Assembly: GCF_000966285.1 (NCBI RefSeq)
Contig: NZ_KQ031391.1
Span: 3,693,208 to 3,757,207 of the forward strand
Reading direction: 5' to 3'
From: Pseudofrankia sp. DC12
Lineage (GTDB): Bacteria; Actinomycetota; Actinomycetes; Frankiales; Frankiaceae
DNA: 64,000 nucleotides
Shown here: positions 49,507-60,142 of the stretch, piece by piece
How the letters are laid out: every line of letters begins with the position of its first letter
Numbering within the stretch: position 1 is the first letter of the stretch
Notes under the pieces: model-generated
Told to the model about the DNA's origin: nothing
The model's database searches: none
The model's input: only the letters and a program-made list of their open reading frames with translations
Program-made: the position numbers and the translations under genes

Positions 49507-51564
49507 GTGGGCGGCCGGTTGGAGATCGAGCGCAAGTTCGCGGTGGAGCCGGGCTTCGCGCTGCCAAGCCTGGTGGGCGCCGGCCGGGACGCTGGCGTCG
49601 CCACGGTCGGCACCCCGGAGACGTTCACCCAGGAGGCCGTCTACTACGACTCCGAGGACCTGCGCCTGGCTCGTGCCAAGATCACGCTGCGCCGACGCAC
49701 CGGTGGCACCGATGATGGTTGGCACCTGAAGCTTCCGGCCGGGACGAGCGCCCGCGAGGAGATCCACCGGCCGTTGGAAGCCGGCGAGCCCGACGAGTGC
49801 GGCGTGGCCAACTGTGCGCCACCGGCGGACCTGCTCGACATCGTCTTCCTGGCGCTGCGCGGCGCCCGGGTCAGCCCGGTCGCCCGTCTGGTCACCACCC
49901 GGACGGCCACCCGGCTGCTGGACGCGGCCGGCGCGGGTCTCGTCGAGATCGTCGATGACCACGTGCACGCACAGACGCTCGGCGAGCAGACCGTCCTCAC
50001 CCAGTGGCGCGAGGTGGAGGTCGAACTGCTGGACGCCGCCTTCAGCGGCCCGGGCGCGACAGTCGCAGCGGCTGACGGCGAAGCCGCGGGTGGCAGGTCG
50101 GCGGCAGCAGGCAAGACGGCTGTGACCGGCAAGGTAGCGGTCAACGGCAAGGCAGCCGACGGCAAGAGGGTGCCCGGCGGCAAGGTGGCCGAGGGCAAAG
50201 CGGCGCCGAGTGGCAAGGCCGCGCCGGGTGCCAAGGCCGCGGTGAGTGGCAAGGCTACGGCCGATGGCGAGGCAGCCGACGGCAAGACGGCGGCCAGCGG
50301 CAAGGCAGCCGAGGGCAAAGCGGCGCCGAGCGGTAAGGCGGCGGCGAGTGGAAAGACCTCGGCCGGCGGCAGAGCAGCAGACGCGAAGGCCTCGGCCAAC
50401 GGCAAAGCCGCTCCCAGCGGTAAGGCGGTCGAAGGCAAGGCGGTCGAAGGCAAGGCGGAGGTGCGCGGCAAGGCCGCGGCCGGGGGGCAGCCGGGCACGG
50501 ACCCGGCCGGCCCGGCCGGTGCCCAACTGCTGGACGCCGTCGAGGCGGTCCTGCGAACGGCCGGCGCGACGGAAGCCCCGCACGGCTCGAAACTCGCGCA
50601 TCTGCTCAGCCTCGCGCACACTGCTCCACCGGAGCCGGCGGCCGAGCCGGCCGCGCGGCCGCGCCGCCCCGGCCGCTCGGACACCGCGGGCGACGTGCTG
50701 CGTGCCTACCTGGCCGAGCAGGTGGCGGCTCTGCTCGCGGTCGACCCGCGGGTGCGGATGGACGAGCCGGACGCCGTGCACAAGATGCGCGTCGCCACCC
50801 GGCGGCTGCGCAGCACGCTGCGCACGTTCGCGGCGCTGTTCCCGGCTGACCTGGTCGGGCACCTGGACGTCGAGCTGGGCGACCTCGCGTCGGCGCTGTC
50901 CGGTGCCCGGGACAGCGAGGTGCAGCTGGAGTACTTCGGCAGCCGGCTGGCGGCGCTCCCGGCGGAGCTGGTCCTCGGGCCGATCGAGGCGAGCCTGAGC
51001 GGCCATCTGAGCGCTGGCATGGCGGTCGGTCGGGACGCGGCCCTCGCGGCCCTGCGGGACGAGCGCTACCTCGTCCTGCTGGTGGACCTGGCTGAGCTGG
51101 CCCGCGCTCCGGTGTCCGCGCGGGCCCGACGCCCGGCGGCCACCGAGCTGCCCCGGCTGGTGCGGGAGGCCGATCGCAGGCTCGCCCGCAAGGTCGCGAC
51201 CGCGGCGGCGACGCCGGCCGGCCACGACCGCGACGAGCTGCTGCATTCGGCACGCAAGCAGGCCAAGCGGCTGCGCTACGCCGGCGAGGCACTGACGCCG
51301 ATCTTCGGGGCGGACGCCCGCACGCTCGCGAAGCTGTCGGCCGAGGCGCAGGAGCTGCTCGGTACTCACCAGGACGCGACGGTGGCGGCGGGGCTGCTGA
51401 AGTCGTGGGGGGTGGCGGCGCAGCAGGCCGGGGACCCGACGGCGTTCACCTACGGCCTGCTGCTGGGCCTGGAGGAGCTGCGGGCCCGTACGGCCGAGCG
51501 GGACTTCTTCGACGCCTGGCCGGCCCTGTCCGCGCCCGGCCACCGCCGCTGGCTCAAGGTCTAG
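49507..51564 (+). CDS. CYTH-CHAD protein with Gly-Lys-Ala repeat linker
   Basis: A 685-residue protein. The N-terminal CYTH domain has the ExExK motif (LEIERKF) and the tunnel strands (ITLRRRTGG and WHLKLPAG). The C-terminal CHAD domain has VHKMRVATRRLRSTLRTFAA and LHSARKQAKRLRYAGEAL, whose basic His/Arg/Lys rows bind polyphosphate. Between them, residues about 200-325 are a lysine-rich repeat of GK(A/V)A(x)SGK-type units, about 20 Gly-Lys pairs. CYTH-CHAD proteins hydrolyse or bind triphosphate/polyphosphate. GTG 49507 follows GAAAGGGGACG. Confidence 0.93.
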   Translation: MGGRLEIERKFAVEPGFALPSLVGAGRDAGVATVGTPETFTQEAVYYDSEDLRLARAKITLRRRTGGTDDGWHLKLPAGTSAREEIHRPLEAGEPDECGVANCAPPADLLDIVFLALRGARVSPVARLVTTRTATRLLDAAGAGLVEIVDDHVHAQTLGEQTVLTQWREVEVELLDAAFSGPGATVAAADGEAAGGRSAAAGKTAVTGKVAVNGKAADGKRVPGGKVAEGKAAPSGKAAPGAKAAVSGKATADGEAADGKTAASGKAAEGKAAPSGKAAASGKTSAGGRAADAKASANGKAAPSGKAVEGKAVEGKAEVRGKAAAGGQPGTDPAGPAGAQLLDAVEAVLRTAGATEAPHGSKLAHLLSLAHTAPPEPAAEPAARPRRPGRSDTAGDVLRAYLAEQVAALLAVDPRVRMDEPDAVHKMRVATRRLRSTLRTFAALFPADLVGHLDVELGDLASALSGARDSEVQLEYFGSRLAALPAELVLGPIEASLSGHLSAGMAVGRDAALAALRDERYLVLLVDLAELARAPVSARARRPAATELPRLVREADRRLARKVATAAATPAGHDRDELLHSARKQAKRLRYAGEALTPIFGADARTLAKLSAEAQELLGTHQDATVAAGLLKSWGVAAQQAGDPTAFTYGLLLGLEELRARTAERDFFDAWPALSAPGHRRWLKV

Positions 51565-51951
51565 TCGGTGGCCTGTCGTCCGAAGGCTCGCCTAGCGTGA
51601 CGGACGACCATCAAACGTGACTTGTCTCACCTTTCAGAGTGTGGCTGGATTGCGTCGACGCGTGTCGTTTCGGCATGTCCACGCGACGGTCTCGACCGAT
51701 TGAGCCCGATGAGATATAGACGCCGACGCGTGGCCGCGGGTCGTCTTGTTACCGCCGGATGACGTGGACTTCGTTACCGCGAGGACTCCCCTCTGCGCCC
51801 CTCGCCGTGTACCGTCGTGCCTGGCAGCAGTTCGATCCGTGTCTCAACCGAGACGCTGCGGAACTGAGCCGGTGATGGGAATACCCCACCGGCGTTTGGC
51901 CCGGGGCCCGCGCGGTGCGGGCCCTGACTGCACCAGCAGGGAGAACGGCAC
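51565..51951. other. Intergenic upstream of the cold-shock gene
   Basis: About 390 bases, slightly A/T-richer than the surroundings, with no gene. Part is probably a long leader of the cold-shock mRNA, as in many csp genes. No clear promoter is assigned. Confidence 0.45.
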
Positions 51952-52155
51952 GTGGCTCAGGGCACGGTTAAGTGGTTCAACTCGGAGAAGGGCTTCGGCT
52001 TCATCTCCGTGGACGGCGGCGGCTCCGACGTCTTCGTCCACTACAGCGCTATCGACATGGACGGCTACAAGTCTCTCGAGGAGGGCCAGCGGGTCGAGTT
52101 CCAGGTGACCCAGGGTCAGAAGGGGCCGCAGGCCGACGGCGTCCGCGCCATCTGA
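51952..52155 (+). CDS. cspA: Cold-shock domain protein
   Basis: A 67-residue single-domain cold-shock protein: [20 protein letters not shown] then [10 protein letters not shown], carrying RNP1 (KGFGFI) and RNP2 (VFVHY) for single-stranded nucleic-acid binding. It acts in the cytoplasm as an RNA chaperone. GTG 51952 follows GGGAGAACGGCAC. It is monocistronic, with a strong hairpin just downstream. Confidence 0.96.
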   Translation: MAQGTVKWFNSEKGFGFISVDGGGSDVFVHYSAIDMDGYKSLEEGQRVEFQVTQGQKGPQADGVRAI

Positions 52156-52171
52156 GCCACCAACAGACCTC

Positions 52172-52221
52172 ACGGGCCACCCGGGCCAGTCGCCTTCGAG
52201 CGGCGGTCCCGGGTGGCCCGT
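52172..52221 (+). terminator. Hairpin terminator after the cold-shock gene
   Basis: ACGGGCCACCCGGG (52172-52185) and CCCGGGTGGCCCGT (52208-52221) are exact inverted copies. The stem is 14 bp with a 22-base loop, 16 bases after the stop, followed by TCT rather than a long T-run. This is typical of actinobacterial hairpin terminators. Confidence 0.75.
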
Positions 52222-52491
52222 TCTGTGCGTCGGCCCAGGGCTCTGTTCTGCCGGTGCTGTCGACATGGCAGGGAGCCCGGGCTGGCCTATCGCCGGGCGC
52301 GCGAAATTCCGAGCGCTCGTCTTGCCGCTAACGCTGCAGCCGTACGCCCGGAGTCTCCCCCGCCTGTTTCGCCGGCCGCCGATTGAGGCGCCTGGTTCGA
52401 CTCCTGGTACTTGTTCGAAGTTTCGTACCCGATCGGCGCCGCGGCCGGTATTTGTATCGTGTCTTTGCGCGGAGAACCTCTTTTGTGTCGA

Positions 52492-53622
52492 CTAGCGCTG
52501 ACCGCGTGCGACGAGTGTCTCGGCGATCTGCAGCGTGTTCAGCGCGGCGCCCTTGCGCAGGTTGTCGCCGCAGACGAAAAGCGCGACCTCGTGCGGGTCG
52601 TCCGGTGACTGGCGGATCCGCCCGACCCAGGTCGGGTCGGTGCCGACGACGTCCGCCGGCGTCGGGAACTCACCGTTCGCCGGGTCGTCCAGGACGGCCA
52701 CCCCCGGTGCGTTGGTCAGTGCCGCGCGGGCCTCGGCCCCGGTCACGGGCTGGCCGAACCGCGCGTGCACTGCGACCGCGTGCGTCGTGATGACCGGGAC
52801 CCGCACGCAGGTCGCCGAGATCCGCAGCGACGGCAGCCCGAGGATCTTGCGGGACTCGTTGCGGATCTTGAGCTCCTCGCTCGACCAGCCGCCGTCCTTC
52901 AGCGAGCCGGCCCAGGGCACGACGTTGAGCGCGAGTGGCGCCGGGAACGGGCCGAAGCCGTCGTCACCGATCGTCTTGCGCACGTCGCCTGCGGTCTGGC
53001 CGAGGTCGCGACGCCCGCCGACGGCCGCCAGCTGGTCGTACAGGGTGTCGATGCCGACCTGCCCGGCGCCGCTCGCCGCCTGGTAGGACGTGGCGAACAA
53101 CGACTCGAGGCCGAACTCGCGGTGCAGCGCGCCGACCGCGACGATCATCGACAGCGTCGTGCAGTTGGGGTTCGCGATGATGCCGCGCGGGACGTCGGCC
53201 AGCGCGTCCGGGTTCACCTCGGGGACGACCAGCGGGACGTCCGGGTCCAGCCGGAACGCGCCCGAGTTGTCCACTGCGATCGCGCCGTGCTCTGCGGCGA
53301 CCGGTGCCCAGACCGCGGAGATCTCGTCCGGCACGTCGAACATGGCGATGTCGACGCCGTCGAACACCTCCGGAGCGAGCGCCTGGACGACGACGTCCTC
53401 ACCGCGTACTCGCAACGTCCGGCCGGCCGAGCGGGCCGACGCGATCAGCCGGATCTCGCCCCAGACGTCCGGGCGCTCGTCGAGCAGCGACAGCATGACC
53501 GTGCCGACGGCGCCGGTCGCGCCGACGATGGCGAGAGTGGGGCGGCCCGGCGCGGAAGCATCGGTGGACTGGCCACCGGCCGGGCGCGACGGGTCACTGG
53601 GGACACGCAGATGGTCGGCCAC
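52492..53622 (-). CDS. asd: Aspartate-semialdehyde dehydrogenase
   Basis: A 376-residue enzyme of the aspartate pathway reducing aspartyl phosphate to the semialdehyde with NADPH. The nucleotide-binding loop is VGATGAVGTVMLSLL, the catalytic Cys is in IIANPNCTTLSMIV, and SYQAASGAGQVG and ISATCVRVPV (with the His of VITTHAVAV) follow. The N-terminal 28 residues are a Pro/Ser-rich extension. It follows lysC with a 62-base gap and is probably in its operon, supplying lysine, threonine, methionine and diaminopimelate. Confidence 0.96.
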   Translation of the reverse strand: MADHLRVPSDPSRPAGGQSTDASAPGRPTLAIVGATGAVGTVMLSLLDERPDVWGEIRLIASARSAGRTLRVRGEDVVVQALAPEVFDGVDIAMFDVPDEISAVWAPVAAEHGAIAVDNSGAFRLDPDVPLVVPEVNPDALADVPRGIIANPNCTTLSMIVAVGALHREFGLESLFATSYQAASGAGQVGIDTLYDQLAAVGGRRDLGQTAGDVRKTIGDDGFGPFPAPLALNVVPWAGSLKDGGWSSEELKIRNESRKILGLPSLRISATCVRVPVITTHAVAVHARFGQPVTGAEARAALTNAPGVAVLDDPANGEFPTPADVVGTDPTWVGRIRQSPDDPHEVALFVCGDNLRKGAALNTLQIAETLVARGQR

Positions 53623-53684
53623 GGCCGAAGATCCTCTCCATAACCACCGCCTCGGGGACGGTGTCGTGCGGGTTGCGTGGCGGG

Positions 53685-54953
<1,269 letters not shown>

Positions 54954-55246
54954 GCCACCAGGCTACCGAGCGAGGCGGTCGGCCGGAACCGGACGCGGAG
55001 CGCTGCGCGAACCTCCCGGATCGACTCCGTCGATCCGGCAGGGACCCCGGCTCCGCCTGTCGGGCGCTGAGCGCCCGTTACCGCCTCTGGTGTCCCCTGG
55101 CGCGGATTTGGATGGTCGGGCACGATCGAGGGTCGATTTCTTGGCTGAGTTGCGCTGTCAGGGCGGACACCGCGCTCGCGAGCGCGGTGTCCGCCGCGCG
55201 TGTCGGGCGCCGGCGTCCCCCGGCCCCGTCCTGTCGCGTCGGCCAC

Positions 55247-55498
55247 CTAAAGCCAGCCGGACTCCTCCGCTGTTCGCAGCGCCTCCAGGCGGTTGCGGGC
55301 GCCGGTCTTCGCGATCGCGGCGGACAGGTAGTTGCGTACCGTGCCCTCGGACAGAAAGAGCCGTCCGGCGATGTCGGCGACGGTGGCGCCGTCCCGGGCG
55401 GCGACAAGGACGTCCCGCTCCCGTCCGGTGAGCGGGCTCGGCCCGCTGGCCAACGTGCTGGCGGCCAGCGTCGGGTCGACGACCCGCTCACCGCGGGC
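55247..55498 (-). pseudogene. NarL/DesR-type response regulator, C-terminal remnant
   Basis: The frame reads GERVVDPTLAASTLASGPSP, then LTGRERDVLVAARDGATVAD, IAGRLFLSEGTVRNYLSAAI and KTGARNRLEALRTAEESGWL. This is the LuxR-type helix-turn-helix end of a response regulator. The receiver domain and the phosphoacceptor Asp are missing. The sequence meets the truncated permease gene at about 55490 in a different frame, so the two are joined by a deletion. Confidence 0.85.
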
Positions 55499-55877
55499 GG
55501 CCGAGCACGACCGCCTCGATGAACACCGCGATCAGCGCGGGTAGCGCGAGAGTGAAGCCGCCGAGGACCTTGCAGACCAGGTACTGCGGGCCGGTGAGCG
55601 CGGTCAGCCGCAGCTGGCGGCTCCAGCCGCCGGCGCGTTCCAGCGCGATGCGGGTGCCGATCGCGACGACGGCCATCATGGCGCCGAAGCTGGCCATGCT
55701 GATCATGATGTAGGGGCCGACGGTGATCGGGCCGAGCGTGTCGGTCGGGTCCGTCGCCGTGAACGCGGCGAACATGATCACCGGCAGGGCCATGCTGAAG
55801 ATGAGGAAGCGGGGGTTGCGGAAGATCCGGCCCATCTCGAACCGGGTGTAGCGGGCGATCAACAGCGTGCCGTTCAT
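55488..55877 (-). pseudogene. ABC-2 type permease, truncated at codon 129
   Basis: A 129-codon N-terminal half of an ABC-2 permease: FEMGRIFRNPRFLIFSMALP and VIMFAAFTATDP are the first helix, with three more helices before the break. Family members have about 240-260 residues and six helices. The start is ATG 55877, overlapping the ATPase stop. The missing half and the sensor kinase that would normally follow seem to have been deleted, with the end of the response regulator left behind. Without helices 5-6 it should not transport. Confidence 0.85.
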
Positions 55878-56923
55878 CGGGCGGTCTCCTTCGGAGCGGC
55901 GTCGGTGTCCGCGCCGGTGGGCGAGGCGGGGCGGGGCAGCGCCAGCGGCCGGTCAGCTGCCGACGCCTGGTCGGAGGTGAGGGCGAGGAACGCCTCCTCC
56001 AGGGCGGCGCCGGAGATCTCGATGTCGCGCACGGTCGGGGCCGCGTCGAGCAGCGCCCGCAGGGCCGCGTCGCTGTCGGAGCAGCGCAGCTCGATCGTGT
56101 CGCCGCGGCGGGCGGCCCGGCTCACGCCCGGCAGGCCGTCGAGCGTGGCGATCCCGGTGTCGTCGACGCCAGGCAGGGTGGCCCGGATCGTCCGGCCGCC
56201 GACGAGCGCCTTGACCTCGGTCGTCGGCCCGTCGGCGACGACTCGCCCCGAGCGCAGCAGCACGATCCGGTCGGCGAAGTCGTCCGCCTCGGCCAGGTAG
56301 TGCGTCGCGAACAGCACGGTGCGGCCCTCGGCGGCCCAGGCCCGCGTCGCGGCCCAGAACGACCTGCGGGCCGAGACGTCCATCGCGGCGGTCGGTTCGT
56401 CGAGCACCAGCAGGGCAGGGTCGGGCAGCAGCGCGACGGCGAACCGCACCCGCTGGCGCTGGCCGCCGGACAGCCGCTCGGTGCGCGCACCGGCGAGCTC
56501 GGCCGCGCCGGCCCGGCGCAGCGCCTCGGCGACGCTCAACGGGCGGGGGTACAGGCCGCGCAGCGCGTTGAGCATCGTCTCGACGGTGACGAACGGCAGC
56601 AGGCCGCCGTTCTGCAGCATCGCCGCGACGAGGCCGTCGGCGCAGGCCTGCCGGGGTGAGCGCCCGAAGAGGCTGACCGTGCCGGCGTCCGGGCGGGTCA
56701 GGCCGAGCAGCATGTCGATCGTGGTCGACTTGCCGGCGCCGTTCGGCCCGAGCAGGGCGATGACCTGGCCGGCGGGGACGGTGAGGCTGACGCCGTCGAC
56801 CGCCTTGGTGGCGCCGTAGCTGCGGCGTACACCGCTCAGGGCGATCGGGGCCGGCGCGGCGGTGGCGGCGAGAGGGGCCCGCTCGCGGCGGTCGGGCGGC
56901 GCTGACAGATGGTCGCTGGGCAT
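55874..56923 (-). CDS. ABC transporter ATP-binding protein
   Basis: A 349-residue ABC ATPase. Walker A is LLGPNGAGKSTTIDM, the Q-loop is in MLQNGGLLPF, the signature is RLSGGQRQRVRFAVALL, Walker B is LLVLDEPTAAMD, and the switch His is in LFATHYLAEADDF. A C-terminal domain of about 100 residues follows. It should pair with the ABC-2 permease next to it, which is truncated, so this ATPase is probably an orphan. It looks intact and may be recently stranded. Confidence 0.93.
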   Translation of the reverse strand: MPSDHLSAPPDRRERAPLAATAAPAPIALSGVRRSYGATKAVDGVSLTVPAGQVIALLGPNGAGKSTTIDMLLGLTRPDAGTVSLFGRSPRQACADGLVAAMLQNGGLLPFVTVETMLNALRGLYPRPLSVAEALRRAGAAELAGARTERLSGGQRQRVRFAVALLPDPALLVLDEPTAAMDVSARRSFWAATRAWAAEGRTVLFATHYLAEADDFADRIVLLRSGRVVADGPTTEVKALVGGRTIRATLPGVDDTGIATLDGLPGVSRAARRGDTIELRCSDSDAALRALLDAAPTVRDIEISGAALEEAFLALTSDQASAADRPLALPRPASPTGADTDAAPKETAR

Positions 56924-57244
56924 GTGAGCAGAGTGCCGCTTCGGGCCGGACCAAGGTCAGTCATGACCGTCACGAGCTCGGGATGACATCCGTCATCGCC
57001 GGCGGCTGGGCCGGCGGGTCCGGTCATCGACGTGGATGTGCCATCCGGGGGGACGCGCCGGCCCGGTGGGTCACGGGAGAGGTTTCGTTGGTCTTTCGGT
57101 ACGGTTGCGGTTGCCTGTTTTGGTGATACGGCGCAGGTCTGGGTTAGAGCGGCCCAGACGGGTCAGTGGCGGTGTCTGGCGGGCGACGAGCGGAGAAGTC
57201 GCACCACTGCCTGTGTCAGAGTGTTCGCCACTGCCCAGTACTCA

Positions 57245-57258
57245 CTACTGCTCAGTAG
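57245..57258. promoter_or_regulatory. Palindrome upstream of terD
   Basis: CTACTG-CT-CAGTAG, a perfect 6-bp-arm inverted repeat 57 bases before the terD start. It may be an operator, though no known regulator is adjacent. Confidence 0.35.
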
Positions 57259-57314
57259 CAGCTTCTCGTCATGGCCGGCGACGCATGTGGGAATCGGCCA
57301 GGAAGGACGTCAAT

Positions 57315-57899
57315 ATGGCCATCAGTCTCGCCAAGGGCGGCAACGTCAGCCTGACGAAGACGGCGGCGGAGGCCGGCACCGGGGCACTCACGACCCTGAC
57401 CGTCGGTCTGGGCTGGGATGCCCGCACGACCACCGGAACGGAGTTCGACCTCGACGCGTCGGCGATCGGCGTCAACGCGAGCGACAAGGTCTTCTCCGAC
57501 GGGCACTTCGTCTTCTTCAACAACCTGAAGTCGCCGGAGGACGCGATCGTGCTGTCCGGCGACAACCGGACCGGCGAGGGCGAGGGGGACGACGAGTCGA
57601 TCGCCATCACCCTGGCCAGCGTCCCGGCCGACATCACCAAGATCGTGATCCCGGTGTCCATCTACGACGCCGTCAACCGGGCGCAGAACTTCGGCCAGGT
57701 CCGCAACGCCTACATCCGCGTCGCCGACCAGACCGGCACCGAGCTGGTCCGCTACGACCTGTCCGAGGACTACTCGACCGAGACGGTCGTCATCTTCGGC
57801 GAGGTCTACCGCAACGGCGCCGAGTGGAAGTTCCGCGCCGTCGGCCAGGGCCACAACGACCTCGCCGGCCTCGCCCGCGACTACGGCGTCAACGTTTGA
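57315..57899 (+). CDS. terD: TerD-family stress/metal-binding protein
   Basis: A 194-residue TerD protein: MAISLAKGGNVSLTKTAAEA, LTVGLGWDARTTTGTEFDLD and GDNRTGEGEGDDESIAITL, with the calcium-binding Asp and Glu residues, ending HNDLAGLARDYGVNV. TerD proteins bind calcium and support resistance to tellurite, phage and membrane stress. ATG 57315 follows GGAAGGACG. It stands alone, without other ter genes nearby. Confidence 0.95.
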   Translation: MAISLAKGGNVSLTKTAAEAGTGALTTLTVGLGWDARTTTGTEFDLDASAIGVNASDKVFSDGHFVFFNNLKSPEDAIVLSGDNRTGEGEGDDESIAITLASVPADITKIVIPVSIYDAVNRAQNFGQVRNAYIRVADQTGTELVRYDLSEDYSTETVVIFGEVYRNGAEWKFRAVGQGHNDLAGLARDYGVNV

Positions 57900-58194
57900 C
57901 CGCCTCGAAGGTCGCTGGCGCGACCACTCGGCGGTCAAACGTCGGGCGCTGAGCGCCCTCCCTGCGCTCGTCCCAGGCTGGCCCGGAAGTCGGAGGTCAG
58001 CCTGGTCCGGAGCCGGGTTCGGCGCTGGGTTGCGCTGTTCGGTGGCGGGCGTTCGGTTGAGAGCCGTCGTCCGCTTCCGACAGGGGGCGGGCGTTGGCGC
58101 GCTCCTTGGCGCCGTCGTTTGGTTGGAAGGGGTGTCTGCCTGAGGGCGGGCACCCCTTCGCTTGTGGTGGGAGCCTTGGGGTGTGGTGACGGGG

Positions 58195-59226
58195 ATGATG
58201 ACCGGGTGGCAGGTCACGACGCCCGGGCCGGCTGCCTCCAGGCCGTTGCGGCGGGTTGAGGTGCCTGTGCCCGAGCCGGGGCCGGGCCAGGTGCGGGTGC
58301 GGGTGATGGCCTGCGGGGTCTGCCGGACGGACCTTCATCTGGCCGAGGGGGATCTGGCCCCGCGTCGGCCGTTCACGATTCCGGGCCATGAGGTCGTCGG
58401 CCGGCTCGACGGCGTGGGGCCGGGGGTCGACCCAGGCGAGCTGTGGCCCGGTCTCGGCCCGGGCGGCCGGCTCGGCATCGCCTGGCTCGCCGGGACCGAC
58501 GGTACGTGCCGCTACTGCCGCCGGGGCGACGAGAACCTGTGCCCGGCGTCCACCTATACCGGCTGGGACGCCGATGGTGGATACGCCGAGTTTGCCGTCG
58601 TGAGCGCCGCCTACGCCTACCAGCTGCCCCCCGGTTACAGCGACGGCGAGCTGGCCCCGCTACTGTGCGCCGGCATCGTCGGCTACCGCGCGCTGCGTCG
58701 GGCCCAGCTACCGCCGGGTGGCCGGCTGGGGATCTACGGCTTCGGGGCGTCGGCTCACCTCGCCGCGCAGGTCGCGCTCGCCGAGGGGGCGATCGTGCAC
58801 GTGATGACCCGGTCGGCGGACGCCCGGCGGCTCGCGACCGAGCTGGGCGCCGCGTCGGTGACCGGCGCCTACGATGCCCCGCCGGAGCCACTGGATGCCG
58901 CGGTGCTGTTCGCCCCGGTCGGCGACCTGGTGCCCGTCGCGCTGGAAGCGCTCGACCGAGGCGGAACCCTCTCCGTCGCCGGGATCCACCTCTCCGACGT
59001 CCCGACGCTCAACTATCAGCGCCACCTGTTCCAGGAGCGGTCGGTGCGCAGCACGACGGCGAACACGCGGGCCGACGGCCGGGAGTTCCTCGAGATCGCG
59101 GCCCGGCACCAGCTGGCGGTCACGGTCGCGCCCTACCCGCTGGCCGCCGCCGACCGGGCACTGGCCGACCTCGCGGCCGACCGGGTCACCGGTGCGGCCG
59201 TGCTGTTCCCCGAGCCGGACCGCTGA
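58195..59226 (+). CDS. Zinc-dependent alcohol dehydrogenase family protein
   Basis: A 343-residue MDR-family dehydrogenase. The catalytic zinc site has [13 protein letters not shown] and [12 protein letters not shown], the structural zinc loop has [12 protein letters not shown], and the nucleotide fold is [17 protein letters not shown]. It oxidises alcohols or reduces aldehydes with NAD(P). Adjacent in-frame ATG codons at 58195 and 58198 are both plausible starts; GTG codons lie just upstream. It is close behind terD but with a separate 295-base gap. Confidence 0.92.
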   Translation: MMTGWQVTTPGPAASRPLRRVEVPVPEPGPGQVRVRVMACGVCRTDLHLAEGDLAPRRPFTIPGHEVVGRLDGVGPGVDPGELWPGLGPGGRLGIAWLAGTDGTCRYCRRGDENLCPASTYTGWDADGGYAEFAVVSAAYAYQLPPGYSDGELAPLLCAGIVGYRALRRAQLPPGGRLGIYGFGASAHLAAQVALAEGAIVHVMTRSADARRLATELGAASVTGAYDAPPEPLDAAVLFAPVGDLVPVALEALDRGGTLSVAGIHLSDVPTLNYQRHLFQERSVRSTTANTRADGREFLEIAARHQLAVTVAPYPLAAADRALADLAADRVTGAAVLFPEPDR

Positions 59227-59239
59227 CCGGCGGTGGCGG

Positions 59240-59740
59240 TCAGGCCGCGGCCAGCGCCTCGGCGGGCTCCACCTCGCTGAGCTCCAACCGCGCGGCGCGC
59301 GCCTTCCAGACCCGGAGCGCCGCCGTGCCCAGGACGGTCAGCGCCGCGGCGGTGGCGACCTCGCGGGGCAGACGGTGGCGAGCCTCGTTCTGGATCAGCT
59401 CGTGGAAACGGTCGAACTTCGCCGGCCACGGGCTCTGGCCGAAGAAGAACCGGCCAACCTTGTCCGTGTCCGGCAGGCAGGCGCCGGTCATCCCGGCGAG
59501 CACGGCCAGCCGGGCCTCGGCAGGCGCCGACGCCGTGAGCAGCGCCATCGCGGACAGCCCCGCGATACCGTCCACCTTCGCGATCGGCATCCACTCGCTC
59601 TCGGTGTTCGGCCCGAGGCCCCAGTGCGGCAGCGCGTCCATCACGAGGTGCGACAGGAAGCCGGCGGCGAGCGCCGCTCCCGGCTGGCGGACGGCCATGC
59701 CGACGAAGGCGCCCGCCCCGACGTGCGAACTGATGATCAT
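59240..59740 (-). CDS. Membrane-associated protein with H-x3-D-x2-PH motif
   Basis: A 166-residue protein. SSHVGAGAFVGMAVRQPGAA, ALAAGFLSHLVMDALPHWG and the acidic CLPDTDKVGRFFF resemble the small YdjM/DUF457-type membrane metal-dependent hydrolases. There are about three hydrophobic segments. ATG 59740 follows AGGAGCGG. It is tail-to-tail with the dehydrogenase gene (13 bases apart). Function and substrate are unknown. Confidence 0.65.
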   Translation of the reverse strand: MIISSHVGAGAFVGMAVRQPGAALAAGFLSHLVMDALPHWGLGPNTESEWMPIAKVDGIAGLSAMALLTASAPAEARLAVLAGMTGACLPDTDKVGRFFFGQSPWPAKFDRFHELIQNEARHRLPREVATAAALTVLGTAALRVWKARAARLELSEVEPAEALAAA

Positions 59741-60142
59741 CTGATCCGCTCCTGACGTGACGGCTCCGCGTGGCCGCATCCTCCACGCTGCCATTCGTCC
59801 CGCCGTGGCGGACGACCGGGGGTCGGTACGGGCCCTGTAGCCCCGAGCGAGAGCCGGCTTCCGGCCCGCTCGGGTTCCGCCGGGCCCGCGGCGGGCGAGA
59901 GGCGTCGTCGGTGGGCGGTGCGCAGATCGTCATTCCCGAGTTCGCGGGTCGGATAGCTCGGCTGGCCGTCGAATGCCAGAATCTGCCGCCGACATGGCAG
60001 GTATTGCATTCTGTAAGGGACGGATGGCAGACTGTCGACCCAGCCCGACGGAGCGTGCGTCGGCTAGGACCGTGCGGCCGGGCCACCGGGGGAGTGCCCC
60101 GATGCCCGCGCCGGTGACGGCCGAAGGAGGCGCCAGCGAGAC
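59741..60142. other. Divergent intergenic region
   Basis: About 400 bases between the divergent genes at 59740 and 60143. TTGCAT and TGTAAG lie near 60004-60018, and an in-frame start cannot be supported. No repeat or RNA gene is seen. Confidence 0.4.

Noticed and set aside
52383-52430. GGTTCGACTCC resembling the T-arm of a tRNA
   Set aside because: The T-stem has one mismatch and no acceptor, D-arm or anticodon arm can be built upstream. Treated as chance or a very old remnant.
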